Shown here in pieces: positions 10,218 through 21,721 of a DNA stretch of 64,000 nucleotides. The stretch lies in contig JACKQL020000035.1 in NCBI GenBank assembly GCA_018296165.2, forward strand, positions 1 through 64,000, read 5' to 3'. Each line of letters opens with the position of its first letter. Positions within the stretch are counted from its first letter, which is position 1. The stretch comes from Termitomyces sp. T153. Its lineage: Eukaryota; Basidiomycota; Agaricomycetes; Agaricales; Lyophyllaceae. Made by a program: the position numbers and the translations under genes. Below the pieces are notes generated by a model. The model had not been told where the DNA came from. It did not search any database and saw only the letters and a list, made by a program, of their open reading frames with translations.

Positions 10218-11936
10218 GATATGACCCATTCTGGGACCTGGTACCTGATGCTCCCAGGTGATACCCCCTCCCTCCATATGTTTCCAGGATCCCAACTGTC
10301 CTTGTTGAGCTGATTGGGCTGCTATCTGCAGAGGGCACAGGAGATAGTGGCATACTCTCTGTGTGGGGGGAGGTAGGGACATCTATCATTGGGAAGGAGT
10401 ATTGCAAATTTGGCATGTTGTACAGGGACATGAGGGTGCTGCCAATGGGGGAGGTGGTCATATTATGCAGGTCTTATTGGCATATGGGGGGAGGCAGATG
10501 GTTTTTATAGTAGCCCTGCCAGGGAGATGTGGGATGGAGTTATGATATTCCTGGCAGGTGCTTGCATAGGCCTGTTCCTTGGGTTCAGGCAGGAGGGACA
10601 CATAAGCGAGGGTTATTTATGGGCTAGGCTTATGGTGAGGAGTATTGGTTCATAGTTTTATGGTCATAGGGGTTGTGATATGGTTATGCTATCAAGGTTA
10701 CATATTGGCTTGGTACTTATGCATGATCAATCTTTTCCCAGTCTGTCCAGCCACACTTTTTGGGGGGTGGTCGGGCATGTCAGTTGTTGGCATAGTATTG
10801 TGTATAGTGGTTGCCAGCCATTATCATAGCATTATATATGGTCGTTACATGTTTAATAAGGTCTCATGTTTATGTGTCTTTAGAAGTGATTTCAGTGTTG
10901 GAGCATCTATGTCACTCTTACTCTGCAGGTACATGCATTGATGTCAGCGTATCTAACCATATCCAGGCTGTTTGGCATATGGGCCGAGAGCACATTTCTG
11001 GGGGGGGAGAGGAGGGTGTTCGTGCTACTCAAGTGGTATTCGGGGCATGGTCGCCTCCTGATATGGTGTTCCATCACCCTCTCTTAGGCTAGTTATCCTA
11101 AAGGGGAAGCATCCGAGAAAGTTTGGATTTTTTGTACGGGAGGTTTTTCGAGGAGCTCGTGTGGAATTCGTCCCTCCCTCAGGCTGCTTCCAGGAGGGGG
11201 GAGCAAGTGATCAGCCTATTAGGCTCTTCTCTGTTAGAGGTATGAGGGTGGATGCAGGACCGGCGTGTTAGGCTCGGGCGCTGCTTCCAGTGTTAGTGGA
11301 GCACATGGTGGTATCGGATCAAGCCCCCCCCATACTTCCCAGGTTCCTTTTCTGAATGGATTACAAACTGAAGTCAACCAACGCGGCTGCCGACTTGGGT
11401 GTCCAACAACAGAACGATAAAAGGACAAGTAAACTTACCGCGGTAGGTGCCGAGCAGGTATAATGGCACCACCCAGGTATAAACCAGGTATTATGGTGGT
11501 ACCGTGAGGGTGGATATCATGTAGCCATCTGAGTGTCGTGTAACACCATGTATCCAAGTATCTACAGTCCAGGTGGCAATTATTGCTTCAGTACACAATT
11601 ACCTTTCAATTACCGTCTGATATCACCATTCTGTGTACCTGTGACGCGAGGCTGCTGATAGAACAGATGTCGAGTCACACGGAAAGTTTTGAGTCTTGTG
11701 AGTGAACTGAGTTGACTCCTAGATTTTCGAGAAAACTCATATCTACTGACAGATCCCGATCCTTATAAACGAGAGACTTGGGTTATGTAATAAGATAAGA
11801 AGAAAAACATAGATAAGGAAAGGTAAGGGGTACGGAGACCAAAAGGAGTGTGTAACTGTCACGTTTTCCCTACAGTACCCTAGAAGTTCATTCAAGTCTG
11901 CAATATAGTCATCTTGATTCTAGCTGGCATCTCGTC
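10218..11936. other. No gene seen; CpG-poor relic sequence
   Basis: I see no ORF with recognisable protein content. From about 10320 to 11080 CpG dinucleotides are scarce and TG/CA is in excess, as expected of an old methylated or mutated repeat. Around 11455-11515 there are repeated GGTATAATGG / GGTATTATGG / GGTATAAACC words with mixed direct and inverted character but no clean palindrome. Confidence 0.4.
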
Positions 11937-12192
11937 CAAGTCTTGTTGATCCATTGGGTTGGCATAGTCATGATCATTGTCTTCTTCCTCGAGGTTCCGT
12001 AGCATCTCTTGGGGTTCCTCTACACAATTTAGTTGCCTCACGAATGTTCTTGTGGCCTACGCCACTACCCCGAAATCTCATAAGCATGTCTCTGTCCATG
12101 AACCTCAAGAGATATAAGATTCCAAACAGGTAGATATGATGTAAGCTTACATTGCAACATAGAATAGTCATTAGAACTTCAAGCAATATCAC
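11937..12192 (-). pseudogene. C-terminal relic of an agaricomycete transposon protein
   Basis: The minus strand contains MDRDMLMRFRGSGVGHKNIREATK. In a second frame an acidic tail (NLEEEDNDHDYANPMDQQ, then a TGA near 11900) follows. A GGGVGHKxTREAT motif followed by an acidic tail is something I recall from the C-terminal end of large agaricomycete transposon-linked proteins (Plavaka/CACTA-like families). The frame change and the absence of the rest of the protein mark it as a remnant. Family assignment is by memory of the motif only. Confidence 0.35.
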
Positions 12193-12576
12193 TGGGAGGA
12201 AGCACCTATTACGGGTACCCTCTTTCCGTTTCTAATGGATCAGAACCTTTCGACTAGGCATCACCTGCTTGGAGTGAACGCTATTGACTCCCCAGCAGGT
12301 TCTTCGCAACATATGACCTCCGGATGTTGTTGCAGGCTGCGCAGGACTTGTTGACAAACGTGAAATAGCGTATCATCAGCCACTGTCATGAGCGGAAAAT
12401 TGGGCAGGGAAAACATATCAGAACAGGCTGAGAGAGGGTGGGCAGAGGAGAGAAACGCAACAAGCTGCGCCAGGACTCATGGCGACAGACCTAGGAGACC
12501 CAGCAGACCTGTGCGAACGAAAGGATGAGCAGCGGAGTGGTGAGCTGTTTGGCCGAGTCTCGTGGTGTCGTTGCCC

Positions 12577-13740
12577 ATGGACATTCACGATCTCCATCCA
12601 CCAGATGACTACACCCACCGTTTTTTTATCTGGCACGAGTGGATACAGGTGAGCTTTCCTTGATCTCCTTGCCCTCTTTCGCCGCTCAGCCCTCTCCAGG
12701 CCAACGGCCCGCTGACAGCCGAGAATGTCTTTGACTACTTTGCGACTTCCATGTTCTATGACAAGCAGAGCAACAACCAGGTCCTCCGCATGCAGACTAT
12801 ACACTCTGGTCTGCCCGTCGTCAACGAGGCAGAAGAACTCAAGTACGATATCGAACCATTATCCTCGTTCTCTGCTGGCTCATCAAACTTAGACGATTCA
12901 CGGGCGTCGAGTTTGCCGTCGTTCATGCCCAGCCTCCATCCTTGTTCATTATTCAGAAAAGGGAGAGGCTGTCGCCTGAGGAAGGTGGAACAACTCACTT
13001 TTGATGCGTCTTTCTGCGCTGAAAATGCGACTTTCCTCAGTTAGACCGATGGCCGCATACTTCGTCATAAATAACCGGATATACCAATCACCAGACGTCT
13101 ATACCGTTCTATCTAATCGTCTCGTCAGTGCCCCTTCCAGTTCCCTACGTTTAACTTGACCTCAAATGTACAACAAGCTCACAGCTCTCCATTCCTTGCA
13201 AACCTCTCTAGACATCTTGCGGTCACATCGGCCAGATTACACTCCTCGCACAGGCTTCGTATGGCCAATCGCGGATCCTTCGTTGATGACCGAGAATAAC
13301 AAAAAGCGTGGTCAAGATGATGATACCGTAACAGTGGACGAGAACGTTTCCTCATCGAAGCAGAAAGTTCTCAGCTCGCCGGGTGAACCGAAACGCCAAG
13401 AGAACAACATGTTGCTTTTGAATGCCATGCGTGCGACTGCTGCACATTCTCAAATGTCCCTTGCCTCTAGCACGTTTGCTGCTAGTGTAGAGGCTGCCCA
13501 TGAAGAGACTCCCACTACCCATGTCCGTTCCTCTGTAACACCTGGCCCTAGTTCTCAGGGTGCAACGCCGAAGGTCTTACAAAGCGTGCCGGCTTCTCAG
13601 GAACCAGTGAAAGCGCCTGTTGGTGGTGGCAAGAAGAAAAGGAAACGTACGTGTTGTCTTCACCTGCGTAGGGGAGATGACCACTCATTGCATGTACAGG
13701 AACAGGAACTTCACTTCCAGCGCCAACAGCACCTGGTTGA
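12577..13740 (+). CDS. MED6: Mediator complex subunit 6
   Basis: Med6 is a head-module subunit of Mediator, which links activators to RNA polymerase II in the nucleus. Six exons join in frame: 12577-12648, 12700-12842, 12893-12984, 13041-13123, 13178-13646 and 13700-13740, giving about 299 residues. The conserved N-terminal domain is clear: HRFFIWHEWIQ, NVFDYFATSMFYDKQSNNQV, FTGVEFAVVHAQPPSLFII, RPMAAYFVINNRIYQSPDVY and SLQTSLDILRSHRPDYTPRT. The start is the first ATG before the conserved MDIHDLHPPDDY block. The C-terminal half is low-complexity and ends with a Lys/Arg cluster (GKKKRKR) before a short tail. The last exon is short and its junction is the least certain. The gene runs tail to tail with the AP-3 sigma gene, with 189 bp between the stops. 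Confidence 0.92.
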
Positions 13741-13929
13741 TGTACCAACACATCCTTCTCTATTCTCGTCATTTGTCGTACCTACGGGTATGAGGTTGTA
13801 TATTTGAGCAGAATAGACCATTTCATCCTCACAACCTATTCTTGACTCCATTATTCCGACAAAGCTCACACACCGCAACGCAGGGTCATTAGCATGCTGT
13901 CCACACATAGGCCATAGCAAAAGCTAGTA

Positions 13930-14781
13930 TCACCTTGCTCCTACTCCCGTCAATTTCCCCGTGAGCCACTCTAATGGTGTCTTCAAGTTCCCTCTGGAAC
14001 TCAGACCGTTGCCCATGCCTAACGAAAGCGGATTCGCGGATGCAAATGATTCTTTCCGTGCTTTCCGAGCCTGTTGGACTGACAAACGTAATGTGAGCTC
14101 GAACGAGGACAACGTTGATAGACACACATTGTGGAGCACGAGAGCTCCTCATGGACAGATTCAAAGAAGATACGTTGACTACATACCTGAAGCATCTATT
14201 TCTTCCACATTTATCTCCAAAACAAGCCCTCCCTGTATTATTTCGCCAAGAATATGATGCACCTAGTAGTAACATTTCGTCAGTTTACATTAGATGTCAT
14301 TTAAAACTCGGTCTACTTCGTCAAAGTGGAACACGAGGTCCAACTCGCAAACGTTCTCAAATGCCCGATCAAGACACTCCACGAAGACCTAGGGAATGTA
14401 GCCATCGAGAGGGAATTCACGGGACCAACGCCTCGTACCTGGATCAGATCAAGGATACCAAGTTCACTCTCTGCACCGTCTACCACGAATACGAAGAAGA
14501 GGGTCGCATAATTTCGGTATACAACCTGCCATCTACCACCAACTTCGTCTTTGTTCCCTAGGAATGCTTCGAGTTCGGGGGCATCGAGGAAATTACATAG
14601 GCCGACGGGCCGCGTATGTACAAGAGAAAAGATCTTTTGAACGACGGTTGGAGAACTTTGGTGCAGTGGCGTGTAGAACTTGGTCAGCCTTGCAACTCCC
14701 GAAGTATTAACTAAAACAAATGTTAATCGTTGGCCGTAGTTGTTATGGACAAGGCTGACAAATTAGAACGGCGTGGATCAT
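13930..14781 (-). CDS. APS3: AP-3 adaptor complex sigma subunit
   Basis: This is the small subunit of the AP-3 coat, which sorts membrane proteins from Golgi/endosomes to the vacuole. Five exons on the minus strand (14760-14781, 14439-14710, 14317-14388, 14187-14262, 13930-14078) give about 196 residues, close to the 193 of animal sigma-3. Conserved blocks appear in order: TSGVARLTKFYTPL, GLCNFLDAPELEAFLGN, YRNYATLFFVFVVDGAESE, VFVECLDRAFENVCELDL, VFHFDEVHHILGEIIQGGL and VLEINVEEIDAS. FENVCELDL is a sigma signature, and the CNFLDAPEL and VDGAESELGILDLIQ blocks point to AP-3 over AP-1 or AP-2. The first exon is tiny (22 nt, MIHAVLI plus one base). The last intron (108 nt) is the longest and its exon encodes a poorly conserved tail. 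Confidence 0.92.
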
Positions 14782-14925
14782 AAGTTTAGTAGCTAACTTG
14801 CAGAAATCTTGCACAGTACTACTGCACTGAGTGTACTGACTGTGACGACCCAAGAAAGGCACATCAGTGGTTAATCACATGTTACATTTGTAATCTCTTT
14901 GTATTTTTACAGAGAAAAGGCTGTA

Positions 14926-16060
14926 ATACCTTCTTCAAGAGTTGACGGAGCTGCGAGACCTAGCACACCCCCTGCTCGCGAACTCCCTGAGACGACTGTG
15001 CAACTACACCCCTGATCAAGTCAAACGGATCGAAATCAACCGTCTCCAAAGTGAACTCAAAATATTAGCGCTCATAGTAGACGAATAGCACAAGCCCGCC
15101 AAGGAGAGAAGGAGCAAGAAGTGTCTACATCACGTACAACTCTCAATGCGAATAACAAGCGACCTCTCGGAATCACACCAGCTAGCTCGAATTCTCACAC
15201 TGCTCCAGGCGCATCAAAACCATCAAAGCGCGACTCGCGGTTGAGAACCTACCTCAAATATGGACTATCAAAGATGGTTAACTCCAAAGGTAGGTTTCTC
15301 CCAGAGGACGGAAACGAAATCGACGAGGAGGTCCGGCGAAAGGAGAAAGAGAGAGAAATACAACGTCTGCTCACCAGAATTTGGATCCTCGTACGTCTTT
15401 GAACAATTTTTATCCTACCTGCACATAACCCTGCCAATGCGAAGCTATGCACTTTGATCGAACATTGAATCGTGTGACATTAAAATGCCGAACAAAGAAA
15501 AATGACGCCTAGCCTACTCTTCCTTCCTTACTTGAACGAACATGGTAGCTACCTTATTTTCTAGAGAGCGCCAAAGTTCTGACCCCTCAATTTCACCATT
15601 AAATTATTTCACAGAGTGCAGATTCCGAAGCGATTTGTTATACTCTGGATTTCTCCTCGTCTCGGCTTGATCAAATTGAAGGTTTAGTTCCACCATGGCT
15701 GATTACAGGAATTCTACTCACAGAAGAATCTGCTAATGTCATAGCATTGACTGAATTGTCTGTTCGACTTTTACTCCCTTGATATAGCATTTTGAATCCG
15801 ACGACCTCAAGCGACTATATGAGGACATTCATCAAGACTGCATTAAGACCTACAATCTTCATACCAACATCACGCCATCTCCGCTCTTTCGGGTTCGGAC
15901 CAATGCCCGAAGACCTTGGAAGGAAAGAGCAACAAGTTGACCGAGAAGTTGAGCATAGGCCGTACATGTCTTCTTTACCATGCTTCAAACACTTTCATTG
16001 GGCGAAAATCGATTCATACGGTGTGTCGCCTGCAGAGAAAAGACACGATATTGTTATTTG
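14926..16060 (+). CDS. Unassigned multi-exon locus
   Basis: Several + strand open segments look coding but I cannot name the product. One at about 14935-15090 reads ELTELRDLAHPLLANSLRR, then YTPDQVKRIEINRLQSELK. Another at about 15085-15390 reads ARQGEKEQEVSTSRTT, NNKRPLGITP and a charged EEVRRKEKEREIQRLL helix before a GTACGT donor. A third at about 15617-15710 (after CACAG) reads ADSEAICYTLDFSSSRLDQ, then EGLVPPWLITG. A fourth at about 15788-15930 (after ATATAG) reads HFESDDLKRLYEDIHQDC, then NLHTNITPSPLFR. Spacing and splice-like borders fit one gene of short exons. Start, stop and joins are not resolved. Confidence 0.4.
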
Positions 16061-17198
16061 AGGATCGAACGTGTTGATGTAAAGACAGTCTCACGCGCAA
16101 CTGTATGGCATCTCGTGTATAAAATGTCTCAGCAGCATTTTGAATGAGAGGCGGAGTGTTCATCAACGACAAGGCTATGTCGCTTGAAATATAAACCTTA
16201 GTATTGTGTACGTGGCTTTTCGTGGCATTTGGATAGCTACCAAGAATCAGAGTAACGATCAAAAGAGCACATAACTACATGACTCGCCCCGAAAATCGCT
16301 GCCAGACCGTTTTTTCTACGGTATTGAGAGCAAATATAGGAACAGAAGAATCTCTGACAAGACGAATGGTATATTGAGCAGAAATGCATCCATCATCCTC
16401 CTTTATTCTGTCATGGTCCCTGTCCTCATCTTCGTGGGACCGAGGAAGGCTGACATCTATGACGCTTTCTGGAGGGTAGAGATATGTGTGAAAATAAGAA
16501 TCAGATGGATGCGGGAGCTGTAGATCACCTGTGAAAGGTTTATAATGTAAATGAAATATTCCCTCACCGAAGAAGTGAATGGAGGGCGCACTCTATTCTC
16601 AGAATTTGTTGGTTTGGCCCATGACAGTAACGTTTCAGCTGCTTCTATCAAGAGAAAGAAACTCCCATTGGAATCAAAAAACACTTTGAAGGCAGAGTAT
16701 CGAGTTCTGAGAATCGGCCAGTTAGAAATTGGTTCGTGCCTTATGACAATATCCCACTTGGCGCTAATTTCTTTGAGAAGCCATACTGTGCACCATTGTC
16801 GTCCACCTAATCACCTACCCTCATTCTTCCTTCTAAAATGTAGGCATTTGAATTATCAGGATAAGAGTCCAAAATGACTTGGGGTTCAAACGCATCGCAA
16901 TGTCATATAAAATCAAGTGATAGATCTTCGACGTATGTTCTGATGCAAGCAGCAAAAGTCGTAGCAGAGGAGTGTGTTGTGGAGGTCCTCGGCGATAGTT
17001 GGGGACGATTAAAGAGGTCCATGTCTTGTTCGATTCAAATTCGCGTAGATTTCCAAAATTACTCTTTATCGTCGAGAAAGTCTATTTTAGTAGGGAGTAT
17101 TATTATCAGGTGGAATCGCCAAATACAACTGTGATTTCGACCCTTTTAGTAATGACTTCAACCTAGGTAACCGTGACTGGTCAAGCTTAACAAGGACG
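16061..17198. other. No gene recognised
   Basis: Short open frames exist on both strands (for example at 16551-16877 +) but none shows a recognisable domain or consistent splice-linked continuation. It could hold the 3' part of the preceding locus or regulatory DNA for the V-ATPase gene that starts at 17199. Confidence 0.3.
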
Positions 17199-17776
17199 AT
17201 GGCCACGGCATCGTTCAAGGACCGTAACCTTATAGCAGTTATCGGTGACGAGGTATGTCTCGGGTAACTCAATGCTTCTTTACCCTATCATTGATATCAC
17301 TCTCCAGGATTCAATAACGGGTCTGCTTTTGGCGGGAGTGGGGCACATGAATGAGCACCAGAAGAAGAACTTTCTGGTTGTGGACGACGGTAGTACGTGG
17401 AAGCAATCTGGCAGAATACATTGTACACTGATTTCCTTGCCGAAGAGACACAGGTGTCAGAGATTGAATCCGCTTTTGAGGAGTTTACGCAAAGGAGGGA
17501 TATTGCCATTCTACTGATCAACCAACATGTATGTTGCAAAGGAACCTCAAAGATGCCGGGAGTTTATAATCAATTATTCAGGTTGCAGAGAAGATAAGGC
17601 CGACAGTGGACAAGTATCAACAAGCATTCCCGGCATTACTCGAAATACCATCGAAAGATCATCCATACGGTACGTACGAAACTGAGCTCATCTTCGATTC
17701 TACTGTTATGCTTTTAACTATAGATCCCTCCAAAGATTCCGTCCTCAAACGCGTCCAGAAACTCTTTGGAGATTGA
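17199..17776 (+). CDS. VMA7: V-type proton ATPase subunit F
   Basis: Subunit F belongs to the central rotor stalk of the V1 sector, coupling ATP hydrolysis to proton pumping into vacuoles. Exons 17199-17252, 17308-17389, 17446-17528, 17582-17669 and 17724-17776 join to exactly 360 nt, that is 119 residues, the normal family length. Signatures are [75 protein letters not shown] and the C-terminal [20 protein letters not shown]. Introns are 53-56 nt. The neighbour TIM21 is convergent, with about 250 bp between the stops. Confidence 0.95.
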
Positions 17777-18029
17777 TTAATTTTCCCTTATTAACCTACA
17801 TACGCATCCTTTGGCCGTGTCCGACCTATTGTGAAGCAGGGCATGACAGAATTGTATACACCTATCAATACGAGCTATTCCACCGCATTACAGGTTCATT
17901 GTCCCGTACTCCTGGTGCTCGTTCCACAAATATTCGGGTTGGGTTTCGTTCCCTTGAATCTGTTAATGACAAATTAGAGAGAAAGATCATCTAGAGGATC
18001 GCCGCACAAGTGCTCACTTGGGAAGTCGA

Positions 18030-19209
18030 TCAATAAGTATCGGAAAACGAAGTAACCATCATTGTTCTGCCAAACAATATTTTTTTGAGTCTACTCCAAG
18101 TGGTCATATCGACATGACCTACCCGAACAAAATTGGCATGAACCTCGCCTTCAGTGAATACCTGCCCATCTGGTGTGCGTTTTGACTCAGCACGTGAAGA
18201 AGTGCCCTTCGATCCTCTCAATGTTGAAAACATTCCTGCAAAGCTCCATGTGTTACTCTCTTCAGTTTTATTGGGTTCAGGAGTTTTTTCCTGTTGAACA
18301 GGAAGAGGTGGTGGTGGTAGAGGTGTCCCAGCCAAATATTTGAATAATCGTCTCGTTTTGTCCCACATGATGCGAGCATGCTCCTTCGACCATTCGATTG
18401 ATTCGTCCAGCGTAAGTTCCGATGCTTGGACTACTTTTAGTTTTGTCCATTCCACTGTTGTTTCGAAATATGATGATGCATCTGCCGAAGGAACAACATT
18501 AGAACCTGGGGGTTGGCCATGAACGTAAAAAGTCATGATCATATGCTCTTGTCCATGTGCATCGACCATAATTTGGGAAATGACATGACGGTCACGATGT
18601 CGAGGTCGAATCGCAGAGGGGGGACTATTATGGAAGGACAGCGGCCCGTGAAGATACTTTGCAACCTGCGAACGATATGAAGGCCTGAGATGATCAAGCA
18701 CTGGATGTAACGCACCTTCGCGGATGCCTTGATACGCTCACAGGCATCTCCGTAGAGAACTGTTGGCGAGTTCTTCGAGAACAACTCTGTCGAAAGAGAA
18801 TACCCAAGGAGGGCAAAAAGACCTGCTCCTAGTAATATCACGGCTAGATTTGTTGTCCTAGCAGTGGTTCGCATGACTGGCAAAACATGAAATTCAAATT
18901 CACGTCGTGTGTTCAGCAGAGACGAAACACACTTTTTCCACCGGTACTCAGCTCAGACCACTTCTGCACCCGTTCTCCTTTCTTCAGCGACGATTGCGCG
19001 AGGCCCAACTGAAAAGGTCCAACAGTGTCTGATCTTGGGATAGTCCGCTGTCTCGTGTCCAATGATTGGGAAAGTGGAAATGATGTTTCACCGATTTCAC
19101 GGTGTGTCGCATATTTTCGCTTGGTAAACACGAAGCAGGGGCGTCTTGATAACGAACGTGCAAGTAATGGTGAGCGATGAGCTAGGCCTAGAACACCTGG
19201 ATAGCGCAT
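18030..19209 (-). CDS. TIM21: TIM23 translocase subunit Tim21
   Basis: Tim21 is a mitochondrial inner-membrane protein that tethers the TIM23 import complex to the TOM complex. Exons on the minus strand are 18933-19209, 18716-18876 and 18030-18665, giving about 357 residues. The N-terminus is an arginine/serine-rich presequence (MRYPGVLGLAHRSPLLARS, then RRPCFVF) ending near a KRKYA site. One transmembrane helix (NLAVILLGAGLFALLGYSLS) follows an RTTARTT flank. The intermembrane-space domain shows SPTVLYGDACERIKAS, YLHGPLSFHNSPP, RHRDRHVISQIMVD and EHMIMTFYVHG. The C-terminal half, with a Pro run and HANFVRVGHVDM, is longer than in yeast. The first in-frame ATG was chosen because it opens the presequence. 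Confidence 0.92.
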
Positions 19210-19508
19210 CACAAGAGCCTTATACAAGGTAGAACAGCCCGTAGTGAAGTGAATATGGCTAGATGTGGCCTTAAGACAAACTTAACAATATTATTACCTT
19301 GCCAAGAAAACACAAGCTCTACATAATTACACAAACACAAACACTGGTCATTGTGATCATGATCATCGCTAAGCTATTTGCTTATCCAGGATAGCGTGAA
19401 TCAGATACATATTCAAGTATAAGGATAGTAACCAGAGTATACATGATAGAAGTACAATTGAGTAGAAGCACCCTGCTCATACACATCCCATTGCAAAGAC
19501 GCACTCTT

Positions 19509-20090
19509 CTATGACCGTTCGCCACGAAGACGGCGCGCCAACGCCAAATCTTTAGGTTGAATGGTCACACGCTTAGCGTGAATCGCAGCCAGGTTGGTGT
19601 CCTCGAACAATGAGACAAGATAGGCCTCAGCAGCCTCTTGCAATGCCATGACAGCTGATGATTGGAAACGAAGATCAGTCTGGGGACGCACGGCGAATGA
19701 GTACCCAGACGACCAACTAGAATAAACGAACATACCTTGAAGTCCTGAGCTATCTCTCGAACAAGACGTTGGAAAGGCAGTTTACGGATAAGCAGCTCAG
19801 TAGATTTCTGGTAACGCCTGATTTCACGCAAAGCAACCGTTCCTGGCCTGAAGCGATGGGGCTTCTTCACACCACCGGTGGCACTCTACACCCAAACAAG
19901 TCAGTTGTGATGGTACAAAACTTGAGCAAAATGGCTCACGGAAGCAGTCTTGCGAGCTGCTGACTTGGACGCAAGCTGTTTACGAGGAGCCTTGCCTGTG
20001 AAGAAATTTCAGGATTGGGTACTACATGTCCAATTTCAGAGAAAGTATACCTCCAGTGGACTTGCGGGCCGTTTGCTTGGTACGAGCCAT
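19509..20090 (-). CDS. Histone H3
   Basis: This is a core nucleosome histone. Four exons (20051-20090, 19940-19995, 19736-19885, 19509-19679) join to 417 nt, 138 residues with Met. Sequence blocks are [80 protein letters not shown] and [17 protein letters not shown]. Lys-4, Lys-9/Ser-10, Lys-14 and Lys-36 equivalents are present. Between Lys-23 and the GGVKKPHR block the protein has two residues more than animal H3 ([15 protein letters not shown]). Three introns of 45-56 nt interrupt it; fungal core histone genes often have introns. No partner H4 gene lies next to it in this window. Confidence 0.95.
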
Positions 20091-20276
20091 CTCGGGTGTT
20101 GAAGTCTTGAGGTCGGTGGTGGTGAGAGCACAAAAGGATTCGTCGGAGTCCTAACGCGTCGTTTGTTGATTTTCAAACGAACACGTGACAGACGCGTCAA
20201 CCAAACGTGCTACTAAAAATATCATTTTGACGCGAAAATTACTATACAAGTACATGCAGCGCCCTGAATATCATTT

Positions 20277-21397
20277 TCACTTGATCAAGGCTCTCGCCAA
20301 TCTCTGCTTCTCCTCCTCCAACACTTTGACCTGGGCTGTCGCTCTTTCTGGCACAATTTTTCGTCTCTCTCCGGTAATCTTGTAATTTAACAGATCGACG
20401 CCCAAGGCCCTTAATGTCTTGAGTTCCACTAGACTATATTCCTTGGGATCCGAACGTGCAAAATTGAAAGGCTCACGAAGTGTAACTGGTGGGTTAGTAA
20501 TGATCCTTGGAATCCTCAAGTAATTCTTTGATGCAGAGTGCAGCATCAGTGGGTGCATCAAGACAACATCTCCTATTTCCCCTGTCATCTCGATGAAGTT
20601 CTGGCACCTCTTTACCTCTTTTAGGTGCGACCAATATCCTGGGTCGTCCTCGCGATTGGCGTAGGTGCTCGTTGAGGGCGTGAAAGAGAGTCCTGTAGGT
20701 AGGACACCCTCTGGGTGTGCAGCAAGATATTGGGCAATGAGAGGTATTCCATCCGGACAGATCATGGTGCCTCCCCCACCAGGTTGAATATCAGAAAAGA
20801 TGGGGATGACCAACAACGCTTGTTCTGGTGAGTCCAGATAATGGACCTTCAAAGTTTATTGAAAAGATGAGTGAGTGTCAGATTTCTAAGCAAAGTAAGC
20901 AGGCCTCACAAAGAAATCACCATCCACATGCCAGTTGTTCAAATCTTGTGGTTCCATGCGTTTGGTCTCTTTCTCGAGTTCCTCTGTGCCGAAGTTGATG
21001 ATGAAGGAATCACCCCAAGCGCTTGATTTTTCGTCGATGCGGTCCTCGCCTCCAAGGAGATCTTGTATTGCTCCCCACGCCTGTGATAAATGTCAGGATT
21101 TCTATATGTAATGGAGTCGATGGCTGATTTATACCTTGGGAGCGAATTCATCAACCCGTTCACGTCCGTGCCACGGCATATGGATGCGCTCTCGATCCCA
21201 GGTAGACTTATCGTTGGGATCCATGCCAAGTCGGATCCATATATTAGCTGTCCATTCTGCCGCCTTCTTCTTCGTGAAAGCACCTTTGATGACGATAAAT
21301 CCATAATTCAGGAAATGATCCACTTGTTCCTCTGTAAGCAACTCCTTAATGAAAGATTGTAGTGAGAAGAAAGAAATTTACGATTCAAATACTTCAT
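20277..21397 (-). CDS. Phytanoyl-CoA dioxygenase (PhyH) family protein
   Basis: This is a non-haem Fe(II)/2-oxoglutarate oxygenase; the substrate cannot be told from sequence. Exons on the minus strand are 21382-21397, 21135-21331, 20910-21080 and 20277-20846, joining to about 317 residues. Near the N-terminus is EQVDHFLNYGFIVIKGAF, the usual PhyH opening (enzyme begins with a helix, then a Gly-Phe-Ile-Val strand). Iron ligands appear as H-x-D in NNWHVDGDFF and a distal His in LMHPLMLHSASKN. The 2-oxoglutarate-binding Arg is probably in RIPRIITNPPV. The C-terminus is a charged helix (VKVLEEEKQRLARAL). The first exon is only 16 nt and rests on splice reading, so the start could differ by a few residues. 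Confidence 0.85.
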
Positions 21398-21721
21398 GGG
21401 ACTCAACGATTGACACTGGAAGTGTTTCACTATCACTATCAAATTCAGTACCATCAATCTCATGATATATCGGGACCCGTGACAACCAGGCCTCACTAAA
21501 TTCCAGGTCCAGACCAGCTTGTGGAGCCCAAAGATCTCTATTGAGCTATGTAACTACAAAGCAGAACTACTGAGATCAGTATGGGTTGACCCGTGGTGAA
21601 AGCGGAGTAGAACCCGACAGGGTCCATTGAAGTTTCCTAGACAAAACATCAATATGTCGACATTTTTATGTCGACATTTTTGCGGCATGTCATAGCCTAG
21701 GGTACACGTATATAGAAGCAA

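Noticed and set aside
11455..11515. Palindrome around GGTATAATGGCACCACC and GGTATTATGGTGGTACC
   Set aside because: The arms do not pair well on inspection; only short words are shared.
13961..14561. + strand frames over the AP-3 sigma gene
   Set aside because: The minus strand gives a complete, correctly spliced sigma-subunit with all family blocks.
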